Assembly (NCBI GenBank): GCA_946627685.1
Contig: CAMOVV010000112.1
Coordinates: 1-5,199 of the forward strand
Direction: 5' to 3'
Source of the DNA: an uncultured Bacteroidales bacterium
GTDB taxonomy: Bacteria; Bacteroidota; Bacteroidia; Bacteroidales; UBA932
DNA length: 5,199 nucleotides
In this document: piece by piece, positions 1 through 5,199 of the stretch
Layout of the letters: every line of letters starts with the position of its first letter
How positions within the stretch are numbered: the first letter of the stretch is position 1
Translations under genes and position numbers: made by a program
Notes under the pieces: model-generated
The model's input: the letters and a program-made list of their open reading frames with translations, nothing else
What the model was told of the DNA's origin: nothing
The model's database searches: none

Positions 1-309
1 TTGGTAAGCTGCATCTACCACAGCCTGGCCGCAAGATATAAAGACGTGATTGCCAGGCTCCAGAAATTCGCTCCTTTCCCGATAAGCAAGCTCCATGTCA
101 TCGGAGGAGGCTCGGCCAACGCCACCATGAGCCAGCTTACGGCCGACACCCTCGGCATCCCCGTCGTCGCCGGCCCCACGGAGGCCACGGCCATCGGTAA
201 CGTGATGATGCAGGCGAAGGCAGCAGGCCTTGTCCGCGACCGCTGGGAAATGCGGAAGGTCGTTGGCGACACCTTCAAGGTGAAGACATACAATCCCTCA
301 GGGAAATGA
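1..309 (+). CDS. rhaB: Rhamnulokinase, C-terminal part (5' end outside window)
   Basis: This is the last 102 codons of an FGGY-family sugar kinase that phosphorylates L-rhamnulose with ATP in the cytoplasm, the second step of rhamnose breakdown. The visible part begins with a helix resembling the E. coli RhaB segment around 'IFDSLALRY' (here IYHSLAARY). The nucleotide-binding motif HVIGGGSANATMSQLTAD follows at about residues 32-49, then GIPVVAGPTEATAIGNVMMQ at about 52-71, where RhaB has 'GIRVIAGPVEASTLGN'. Family members are near 490 residues, so roughly four fifths of the gene lies to the left; the TTG at base 1 is an internal leucine codon, not a start. The TGA stop at 307-309 lies inside the left arm of an inverted repeat. 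rhaA and rhaT follow on the same strand, which supports rhamnulokinase over other FGGY kinases such as xylulokinase or fuculokinase. Confidence 0.93.
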   Translation: MVSCIYHSLAARYKDVIARLQKFAPFPISKLHVIGGGSANATMSQLTADTLGIPVVAGPTEATAIGNVMMQAKAAGLVRDRWEMRKVVGDTFKVKTYNPSGK

Positions 310-373
310 CAGATGAAGATTTCCACCGTCTTTATCTTTGGGAGAGGCCGGGGAAATCTTCATCTGCCATTTC
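303..373. repeat. 22-bp inverted repeat, 27-base loop, between rhaB and rhaA
   Basis: The left arm (303-324) and right arm (352-373) are reverse complements at 21 of 22 positions; the only mismatch is A309 against C367. The spacer is 325-351. In RNA this would form a long, almost perfect hairpin. The left arm contains the rhaB stop codon (307-309) and the right arm ends 30 bases before the rhaA start. No T-run follows the right arm (AAAAGCATAC comes next), so it does not look like an intrinsic terminator. Possible roles, all inferred, are mRNA processing or stabilisation separating rhaB from rhaAT, a protein-binding palindrome, or a copy of a dispersed palindromic repeat. No second copy occurs in this window. 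Confidence 0.9.
333..340 (+). promoter_or_regulatory. Possible Bacteroidota -7 promoter box (TATCTTTG)
   Basis: TATCTTTG matches the Bacteroides sigma-ABfr -7 consensus TAnnTTTG at all fixed positions and lies 64 bases upstream of the rhaA ATG, inside the loop of the inverted repeat. I see no TTG-type -33 element about 19-21 bases upstream; that stretch is part of the left repeat arm. If used, transcription would start around 345-350 and give rhaA-rhaT an mRNA carrying only the right arm, which could not fold into the hairpin. The match could be chance, and the organism assignment it relies on is itself inferred. Confidence 0.3.
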
Positions 374-403
374 AAAAGCATACATGTTAATAACGCTATA
401 ATC

Positions 404-1654
404 ATGAAAGAAGAACAGATTATTAAGGCCTACGAGATTGCCAAAGAACGCTATGCCGCCATCGGCGTCGATACGGACAAGGCGGTTGAACAGCTTGAAA
501 AACAGCAGATTTCCCTTCATTGCTGGCAGACCGACGACGTGATGGGATTCGAAAGCAACGCCGGCCTTTCCGGAGGTATCCAGACCACCGGCAACTATCC
601 CGGCCGCGCACGCAATATCGATGAGGTCAGGAAAGACCTTGAATTCGTGAAGACCCTGCTCGCGGGCAGCCACCGCGTCAACCTCCACGAGATTTACGGC
701 GACTTCGGAGGAAAATTCGTCGATCGCGACAAGGTCGGCGTAGAGCACTTCCAGAGCTGGATGCAGTGGGCGAAGGAGAACGGCTTCAAGCTCGACTTCA
801 ACTCCACCTCCTTCGGCCATCCCAAGAGCGGGGACCTCTCCCTCGCCAATCCCGACAAGGGCATCCGCGATTTCTGGATTGAGCATACCAAGCGCTGCCG
901 CAGAATCGCCGACGCGATGGGAAAGGCCCAGGACGACCCCTGCATCATGAATATATGGGTGCATGACGGCCAGAAGGATTACACCGTCAACCGCAAGAAA
1001 TACCGCGAGATACTCGCCGATTCGCTGGACGAAATCCTGAAGGAGGACCTTCCCGGCATGAAGAGCTGCGTCGAGGCCAAGCTTTTCGGCATCGGCCTTG
1101 AGAGCTACACCGTCGGCTCGATGGACTTCTTCGAAGGCTACTGCGCTTCCCGCAAGGTCATATATACCCTTGATACAGGTCATTACGAGCCCACGGAGAA
1201 CGTTGCCGACAAGGTTTCGTCCCTCCTTCTCTTCGTTCCCGAACTGATGCTCCACGTCAGCCGTCCGGTGCGCTGGGACTCCGACCATGTGACCATCATG
1301 AACGACATGACCCTGGACTTCTTCAAGGAACTTGTCCGTGCCGACGGCCTGCACCGAGCCCATGTGGGACTCGACTATTTCGATGCTTCCATCAACCGCA
1401 TCGGAGCCTATATCATCGGCACCAGGGCCACCCAGAAGTGCATTCTCAGCGCCCTTCTCGAGCCGCTTGCGAAACTTCGCGAATATGAGGCCGAGGGCAA
1501 GGGCTTCCAGAAGCTCGCCCTTCTCGAAGAGGCCAAGACCCTGCCTTTCGGCGCCGTGTTCGACTGGTTCAACTACAAGAACGGCGTGCCCGTGGGTGAG
1601 GAGTTCATCTCCTGCATCGAACAGTACGAGAAAGACGTTACGTCCAAGAGGTAA
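404..1654 (+). CDS. rhaA: L-rhamnose isomerase
   Basis: RhaA interconverts L-rhamnose and L-rhamnulose in the cytoplasm using divalent metal, the first catabolic step. The product is 416 residues against 419 in E. coli and aligns along its length: HCWQTDDVMGFE (39-50), GGIQTTGNYPGRARN (57-71), MNIWVHDG (182-189), VEAKLFGIGLESYTVGS (223-239), LDTGHYEPTE (256-265), LHVSRPVRWDSDHV (283-296), HVGLDYFDASINRI (320-333). Expected metal and catalytic residues are present as E224, D257, H260, H284, D292, D294 and D324, each about ten below the E. coli number as I recall it. The reading frame is open back to a TTG at 338, but ATG 404 is preferred because the family homology begins there and the 22 extra codons would come from the inverted-repeat region. 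No clear Shine-Dalgarno precedes 404; the upstream bases are A/T-rich. rhaT follows after six bases. Confidence 0.97.
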   Translation: MKEEQIIKAYEIAKERYAAIGVDTDKAVEQLEKQQISLHCWQTDDVMGFESNAGLSGGIQTTGNYPGRARNIDEVRKDLEFVKTLLAGSHRVNLHEIYGDFGGKFVDRDKVGVEHFQSWMQWAKENGFKLDFNSTSFGHPKSGDLSLANPDKGIRDFWIEHTKRCRRIADAMGKAQDDPCIMNIWVHDGQKDYTVNRKKYREILADSLDEILKEDLPGMKSCVEAKLFGIGLESYTVGSMDFFEGYCASRKVIYTLDTGHYEPTENVADKVSSLLLFVPELMLHVSRPVRWDSDHVTIMNDMTLDFFKELVRADGLHRAHVGLDYFDASINRIGAYIIGTRATQKCILSALLEPLAKLREYEAEGKGFQKLALLEEAKTLPFGAVFDWFNYKNGVPVGEEFISCIEQYEKDVTSKR

Positions 1655-1660
1655 GGCTGC

Positions 1661-2668
1661 ATGAATATCATACTCGGATTGCTGATAATCGCCGTGGGAG
1701 CCTTCTTCCAGTCGAGCTCCTACGTCCCCATCAACAAAGTGAAATCCTGGAGCTGGGAGTCTTACTGGGCTGTCCAGGGTTGCTTCGCGTGGCTTGTTTT
1801 CCCTCTCATAGGAGCCCTGATCGCCACTCCCTCCGGAGAATCCCTCATCGGGATGTTCGCCGCCAATCCGAAGGCCGCCCTCCTGACCATCCTCTTCGGA
1901 GCCCTCTGGGGGGTCGGCGGCCTCACCTTTGGCCTCTCCATGCGCTACCTCGGGGTGGCCCTCGGGCAGAGCATAGCCCTCGGCACCTGCGCGGGTCTCG
2001 GCACCCTTCTCGAGCCCCTTTTCACCGGCCATCCGGAGAGCCTCACCTGGCCCGTAATTGTGGGAGTCGTGGTGACCCTTGTCGGAATAGGCATCCTCGG
2101 AGCCGCCGGGGCCATGAAAACGAAAGAAGTCGATGACGAGGCCAAGAAAGCCTCTGTCAAGGACTTCAATTTCGGTAAAGGTATTTCCGTCGCCCTGCTT
2201 GCAGGCTTCATGAGCGCCTGCTTCGCCATTGGCCTCGGCTTCGGCAAGGAACTGACCTGGAGCGCCACGCCGGAGATTTTCAAGAGCCTTCCAGCCACCT
2301 TCCTGGTGACCCTCGGAGGGGCCCTTACCAACCTCTGCTACTGCTTCTTCCAAAATTCAAGGAACCGCACCTGGGGCGACTATTCCAAGGGGAGCGTCTG
2401 GGGCAACAACCTCATTTTCTGCGCTTTGGCCGGACTGCTGTGGTACAGCCAGTTCTTCGGTCTAGCCGTCGGAAAGGGTTTCCTCGCCGCCGCGCCCGTC
2501 CTTCTGGCCTTCTCCTGGTGCATCCTCCAGTCGCTGAACGTCGTGTTCAGCAACGTCTGGGGCATCATCCTGAAAGAGTGGAAGGGGTGCTCGAAGAAGA
2601 CCGTCGCCGTCCTTGTCTGCGGCATTCTGGTCCTCATTGTCAGCACCTTCCTCCCTCAGCTGCTGTAG
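1661..2668 (+). CDS. rhaT: L-rhamnose/H+ symporter
   Basis: RhaT imports L-rhamnose across the cytoplasmic membrane with protons (drug/metabolite transporter superfamily). The protein is 335 residues against 344 in E. coli and consists almost entirely of hydrophobic segments. About ten can be drawn: roughly 3-20, 33-54, 72-92, 95-118, 130-150, 173-193, 209-230, 249-269, 275-298 and 314-333. Typical features are the N-terminal GAFFQSSSYVPINKVKSWSWESYW (split here as 13-24 and 25-36), the glycine-rich GALWGVGGLTFGLSMRYLG (80-98) and ALGTCAGLGTLLEPL (106-120). A charged cytoplasmic-type loop (KTKEVDDEAKKAS, about 153-165) separates the two halves. The ATG follows the rhaA stop by six bases, with AAGAGG at 1646-1651 as a plausible ribosome site inside the end of rhaA, implying one transcript and coupled translation. 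It is the last gene of the plus-strand unit. Confidence 0.95.
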   Translation: MNIILGLLIIAVGAFFQSSSYVPINKVKSWSWESYWAVQGCFAWLVFPLIGALIATPSGESLIGMFAANPKAALLTILFGALWGVGGLTFGLSMRYLGVALGQSIALGTCAGLGTLLEPLFTGHPESLTWPVIVGVVVTLVGIGILGAAGAMKTKEVDDEAKKASVKDFNFGKGISVALLAGFMSACFAIGLGFGKELTWSATPEIFKSLPATFLVTLGGALTNLCYCFFQNSRNRTWGDYSKGSVWGNNLIFCALAGLLWYSQFFGLAVGKGFLAAAPVLLAFSWCILQSLNVVFSNVWGIILKEWKGCSKKTVAVLVCGILVLIVSTFLPQLL

Positions 2669-2674
2669 CTTCTC

Positions 2675-2690
2675 CTGGCCTGGAGGCCGG
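2675..2690. other. Small GC-rich hairpin after rhaT
   Basis: CTGGCC (2675-2680) pairs with GGCCGG (2685-2690) through a four-base loop TGGA: a GGCC/GGCC core plus one wobble and one C-G pair. It starts seven bases after the rhaT stop. No T-run follows, so on its own it is not a convincing terminator; it may help protect the rhaT mRNA 3' end. Confidence 0.4.
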
Positions 2691-2691
2691 T

Positions 2692-2718
2692 AGATTCTTC
2701 GCTTCGCCCAGAATGACA
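2692..2718 (-). repeat. Probable copy of a short dispersed palindromic repeat
   Basis: Read on the minus strand, this stretch begins TGTCATTCTGGGCGAAGCGA and ends GAATCT. It resembles a short sequence, TGTCATTCTGAGCGAAGCGA followed by AGAATCT, that I recall recurring between genes in many bacterial genomes and metagenome bins. It is partly self-complementary (ATTCT against AGAAT at its ends). Only one copy is in this window, so the dispersed nature rests on recall and not on the sequence here. Confidence 0.45.
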
Positions 2719-2745
2719 AAGCGGAGCGGGGGAATGTTATTTTTC
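2695..2745 (+). terminator. Likely rho-independent terminator of rhaT
   Basis: Bases 2695-2707 can pair with 2721-2733 over 13 positions, four of them G-U wobbles, with a GC-rich core CGCTTCGC/GCGGAGCG (2700-2707 with 2721-2728) and a 13-base loop. A T-rich run TTATTTTT (2737-2744) follows closely. The G-U pairs become A-C mismatches in the opposite transcript, and no T-run lies on that side, so the element is better suited to stop plus-strand (rhaT) transcription. The T-run overlaps the final Glu-Lys-stop codons (GAA AAA TAA) of the convergent gene. Confidence 0.5.
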
Positions 2746-3960
2746 TATGGAGTTTTGCAGATACTCCAAGGAACTGCGAACTTCCTTTGCCGCCACGGAA
2801 TCGGCGACATCCCAGTCGGGAGGAGTTTTCCACCCGTCCGACCTTCCGTCATATAGCTTGTGGGACAGGGAATACCTGCCGAGAAGGTCGTACATCCTCG
2901 TGTTCTGCGAGCCCGCATCGGCATCGCCGTCTTTCAGGGCCGTCACGAAGTCTTTGTGGAATTTAAGGGAGAAAAGGGTGGCGTGGAAGGAGTCCGTGCA
3001 CACGTAGCTGGCCCCGGAGAGCAGGCTGACCCATTCGTAGGGCCCGGCATCCCCGTACGTTTTCGCCCCCTGGAGGACAAGGTCCCTTTCATAGCAGTCA
3101 AGGGCGATGGCCTCCTGCACCCCGGTCAGTTCTTTGACCTCCTGTATGATTTTTTCGTACATGCGTTTATGCTTGTCCCCTATGAAATAGCAGAAGATAT
3201 AGCGGGAGGGAGCGGCAATCTCCGTTTCGGCCCTCTTCCCGAAGTCCTCCCAGTCCTTCCGCGGGAGAAGGAAGGTCGGGTCGCAGACGAGCTTTATGTC
3301 GTCCCTTCCGAGAAGCTCGCCAAGGAGTTCCACGGATTTCCGCTCGCGGACGGAGATGTGGCTGAAATCTGACAGGTCCCGCCTCATCCTCTCCTTCACT
3401 CCGAAGGGGATGACCGGCCTTGAAATGCTGGAAGAATAGGAAATCTTTTTCTTTCCGGGGGCATCCTCAAGGAACATCAAGGGGTTGAATCCTCCGCAGT
3501 AGGGGTTCCAGACCTGGTCGCTGCCGACGACAAGAAGGTCGGCGTCCGCGACGGCTTCCCCGTATTGGCGGCGGGTGAAAAGCCTCCGCATCTTGTAATT
3601 GCCGTCTTCGAAGGTGAAGCGGAAGACCTTTTTTCTCTGGATGGTGCGGCAGAGATATTTTTTCCAGAGGCTTCGGAAAAGGGGGATCCGGCTCAAAAAG
3701 AGAAGGACCCTGCTGTCGGGGAGGCTGAGGATATGAGGCATGGGCTCGCCGTCCGCGGTCACGGGCCGAACGGGCTTCAATCCGATTTTCCGGAAGACCT
3801 TTTTCAGGATTTTCTTCACCCCGTAGGGGTAGGACTCCCTTCCGTTGTAGAGAAACTCCACATCGTGGCCCATATCCCTCAGGACCTTGAACAAGGCGAA
3901 GGACTGAAGGCAGGTCCCGAAGTTCGGGTGGGGCGCGAAGGTCACCAGTTTAATCTTCAT
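2737..3960 (-). CDS. Polysaccharide pyruvyl transferase family protein
   Basis: The 407-residue product has the layout of the PS_pyruv_trans family, whose characterised members transfer pyruvate from phosphoenolpyruvate to sugars of exopolysaccharides or cell-wall polymers, forming ketals. Visible marks are HPNFGTCLQSFAL (11-23) near the N-terminus, ADLLVVGSDQVWNP (140-153), KISYSSSIS (172-180), HISVRERKSVELL (201-213), VCDPTFLL (225-232), and the C-terminal acceptor/donor region PYEWVSLLSGASYVCTDSFH (307-326). There is no signal peptide or membrane span, so a cytoplasmic enzyme acting on lipid-linked or nucleotide-linked intermediates is likely. The ATG overlaps the end of the upstream Fe-S gene by 11 bases; AAAGGGAA just before the ATG is a possible ribosome site. 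The homology reaches the N-terminus, supporting this start. The sugar substrate cannot be read from the sequence, and many family members in such loci are uncharacterised, so pyruvyl transfer itself is inferred. Confidence 0.9.
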   Translation of the reverse strand: MKIKLVTFAPHPNFGTCLQSFALFKVLRDMGHDVEFLYNGRESYPYGVKKILKKVFRKIGLKPVRPVTADGEPMPHILSLPDSRVLLFLSRIPLFRSLWKKYLCRTIQRKKVFRFTFEDGNYKMRRLFTRRQYGEAVADADLLVVGSDQVWNPYCGGFNPLMFLEDAPGKKKISYSSSISRPVIPFGVKERMRRDLSDFSHISVRERKSVELLGELLGRDDIKLVCDPTFLLPRKDWEDFGKRAETEIAAPSRYIFCYFIGDKHKRMYEKIIQEVKELTGVQEAIALDCYERDLVLQGAKTYGDAGPYEWVSLLSGASYVCTDSFHATLFSLKFHKDFVTALKDGDADAGSQNTRMYDLLGRYSLSHKLYDGRSDGWKTPPDWDVADSVAAKEVRSSLEYLQNSIEK

Positions 3961-5170
3961 TTCCCTTTCTTTTCAAAAACTTCCTTGCTGGAAGGACGAA
4001 ATTCTGCCGTATGAATTTCCGGAGCATCCTTCTCTCTTTGTAAAGAGGGGGAAGGGCCAGCCTCTGCAGGGCCTGGGTGACGTTTTTCCCTTTCGCCACC
4101 CTTTTGAAGAAGGCCTCCCTGCGCGGGTTCCTTTTCACCGGGGTCACCACGTTGTTGTAGGGGAAGGCCTCCTCGTAACTTGTCCTAAGGTGCCTTGTCC
4201 TCTCCACTTCAAAGAACCGGCGTCCTTTTTCCGTATTCAGGTGCACCATGCTTGTCCCCCTGTCGTCGTCCATTTCCGGATGGAGGCGGTCGATTCCCCA
4301 GTAGTCGGCGATGGTGATGTCGCTGTGGGACCTCCCCTCCTTGAAAGGACATTCGTAGCAGATAGGCCGGAGGTCAAGGTAGTGGAAGAGGGCCTGCATG
4401 TAGGGGGAGCCGTTGCTCGTGTAGGGAGGAGGGGCCGCCGCCGAGCCTTTCCCGGCAAATTCCAGATGGAGGGACATTTTTTTCCATCCTGCGTCTTTGT
4501 TCCTGAAAGACACGCATTTCACCTCCACTTCCTCCTCATTCAGGCCGCTTGCCCGGGCCTGGCGGGCTGTCTCTTCCTTGAGATAGGATTTCCAGACTCT
4601 CGGGCTCGGCACACCTTCGCAGATGATATCCATGAGAAGGAGGTTCGCCCATTCTCCGCCGAGATAATTTCCAAGCGCCGCCACCTGGCAGGGGGTCCCG
4701 GTGAAAAGGACCAGGCGGCCCTGCTCCAGGAAGGACTTCACCTTTTGAAAGACATTCCCGGGCCAGGCCTGGACATACTTGCTCCTGCGCATGGCATCCA
4801 GCCCCCCGGCGGTTTCCGTCCAGTCGAAAACGGCGTTCCAGTCCTTGTCAAAGACGACTCCGAAGACAACTCCTCCGAGACCCAGGACCTTCTCCGCCAC
4901 AAGGGTGAACATCCCTCCGGAAGAGCTTGCCGAGCGCACGTCCTCATCTTTATTCATGGCTGCAAGGCCCTCCAGGGGCCGTCTCCCGTCATTCCTTCTG
5001 ATGACGGGGCAGTCCTTTTCGCACTTCCCGCAGCCGATGCAAGCCTTGGCGTTGACCTGGGGATAGATGAATCCCTCGCCGTCCGAGGCCATCGAGATGC
5101 ACCCTGTCGGGCAGACCCCGGCGCAGGCCGAGCAGCCGCAGCAATCTTCTTTTCTCGTAAGCTGTATCAT
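3950..5170 (-). CDS. FrhB/FdhB-like iron-sulfur flavoprotein with 2x[4Fe-4S] ferredoxin domain
   Basis: The 406-residue protein begins with two ferredoxin cysteine motifs: C10-x2-C13-x2-C16-x3-C20-P and C44-x2-C47-x2-C50-x3-C54-P, enough for two [4Fe-4S] clusters. The coenzyme F420 hydrogenase/dehydrogenase beta-subunit N- and C-terminal domains follow: SASSSGGMFT (80-89), VVFGVVFD (101-108), LFTGTPCQVAAL (155-166), DIICEGVPSP (181-190), C271-YE-C274-PF and SDITIADYWGID (283-294). C161, C184, C271 and C274 could hold a further cluster. FrhB-family proteins move electrons between flavin, Fe-S clusters and a substrate; the F420 name is historical, since Bacteroidota are not known to make F420. 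Copies beside pyruvyl transferase-like genes are common in bacterial polysaccharide loci, but their substrate is unknown to me. The tail (345-406) is strongly basic. The ATG at 5170 places the first motif at the usual distance and overlaps a possible upstream stop (ATGA). Confidence 0.9.
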   Translation of the reverse strand: MIQLTRKEDCCGCSACAGVCPTGCISMASDGEGFIYPQVNAKACIGCGKCEKDCPVIRRNDGRRPLEGLAAMNKDEDVRSASSSGGMFTLVAEKVLGLGGVVFGVVFDKDWNAVFDWTETAGGLDAMRRSKYVQAWPGNVFQKVKSFLEQGRLVLFTGTPCQVAALGNYLGGEWANLLLMDIICEGVPSPRVWKSYLKEETARQARASGLNEEEVEVKCVSFRNKDAGWKKMSLHLEFAGKGSAAAPPPYTSNGSPYMQALFHYLDLRPICYECPFKEGRSHSDITIADYWGIDRLHPEMDDDRGTSMVHLNTEKGRRFFEVERTRHLRTSYEEAFPYNNVVTPVKRNPRREAFFKRVAKGKNVTQALQRLALPPLYKERRMLRKFIRQNFVLPARKFLKRKGNED

Positions 5171-5199
5171 GGCTCGGGCTCTTCGTTTTCAAGCCCGGG
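5167..5199 (-). CDS. Possible C-terminal end of an upstream gene (very tentative)
   Basis: On the minus strand the frame starting at base 5199 reads PGLENEEPEP and stops at TGA (5169-5167), which overlaps the ATG of the Fe-S gene as ATGA. Such four-base overlaps are typical of translationally coupled operon genes. Only ten codons are visible and another frame is also open here, so this rests on the overlap pattern alone and no product can be named. Confidence 0.25.
   Translation of the reverse strand, partial: PGLENEEPEP
5173..5199. other. Hairpin just upstream of the Fe-S gene start
   Basis: CGGGCT (5175-5180) pairs with AGCCCG (5192-5197), extendable by one wobble and one C-G pair (5174-5198, 5173-5199), around an 11-base loop. 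It ends about three bases before the ATG at 5170 and could mask ribosome entry, unless translation arrives from an upstream coupled gene. It touches the window edge, so its full extent is unknown; a chance GC-rich pairing is possible. Confidence 0.35.

Noticed and set aside
303..373. Inverted repeat as the terminal repeats of a tiny mobile element
   Set aside because: The loop is only 27 bases and no flanking target-site duplication is visible, so a transposon-like reading is not supported by this window alone.
397..402. TATAAT hexamer just before the rhaA ATG
   Set aside because: It ends two bases before the start codon, so it cannot drive a normal leadered rhaA transcript, and it has no paired -35 element. 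It is better seen as part of an A/T-rich ribosome entry region.
338..403. TTG start at 338 giving RhaA 22 extra N-terminal residues
   Set aside because: The added residues come from the inverted-repeat region and have no counterpart in RhaA; family homology starts at the ATG at 404.
332..2353. A 673-codon open frame on the minus strand opposite rhaA and rhaT
   Set aside because: Its codons are exactly in register with those of rhaA and rhaT, so it stays open simply because these genes do not use TTA, CTA or TCA codons there, as expected with GC-biased codon choice. The translation is low in complexity and matches no family I recognise, while both plus-strand genes are unmistakable.
2860..3372. 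A 170-codon plus-strand open frame opposite the pyruvyl transferase gene
   Set aside because: It lies wholly within a well-supported gene on the other strand, has no recognisable domain or ribosome site, and reads like the reverse-complement shadow of that gene.
3565..4014. A 149-codon plus-strand open frame across the overlap of the two minus-strand genes
   Set aside because: It is antisense to two recognisable genes and has no family resemblance; GC-rich sequence readily leaves such frames open.

Overview
The window looks like chromosomal DNA from a GC-rich member of the Bacteroidota, probably a gut- or rumen-type Bacteroidales. This is an inference from three things: the kinase-isomerase-permease order of the rhamnose genes, which matches the start of the Bacteroides rhaKIPAO operon; a close match to the Bacteroides -7 promoter box (TAnnTTTG); and a rhaA start preceded by an A/T-rich stretch instead of a clear Shine-Dalgarno sequence. 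No rRNA, tRNA, CRISPR array, transposase or integrase is visible.

Left half, plus strand (1-2668): L-rhamnose catabolism. The window opens inside the C-terminal part of rhamnulokinase (rhaB). A 94-base gap follows, containing a 22-bp inverted repeat with one mismatch that overlaps the rhaB stop codon. Then come complete L-rhamnose isomerase (rhaA, best start at 404) and L-rhamnose/H+ symporter (rhaT), six bases apart. Together they would import rhamnose, isomerise it to rhamnulose and phosphorylate it. The aldolase and lactaldehyde reductase that usually follow in Bacteroides are not downstream; the plus-strand unit ends at rhaT.

Junction (2669-2736): 68 bases between convergent genes. It holds a small GGCC hairpin and a longer hairpin followed by a T-rich run that looks like the rhaT terminator. 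The longer hairpin also resembles a short palindromic sequence that I recall as dispersed in many bacterial genomes.

Right half, minus strand (5199 to 2737): two overlapping genes of surface-polysaccharide type. The upstream one (5170-3950) is an FrhB/FdhB-like iron-sulfur flavoprotein with an N-terminal 2x[4Fe-4S] ferredoxin domain. The downstream one (3960-2737) is a polysaccharide pyruvyl transferase family protein. Their 11-base overlap implies co-translation. An ATGA junction at 5170-5167 hints that another minus-strand gene lies just outside the window.

Gene content is largely ordinary. The points worth a second look are the rhaB-rhaA inverted repeat with a promoter-like box in its loop, the missing lower half of the rhamnose operon, and the pairing of a pyruvyl transferase-like enzyme with an Fe-S/flavin reductase of unknown substrate. 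I did not find convincing evidence for a wholly new system.
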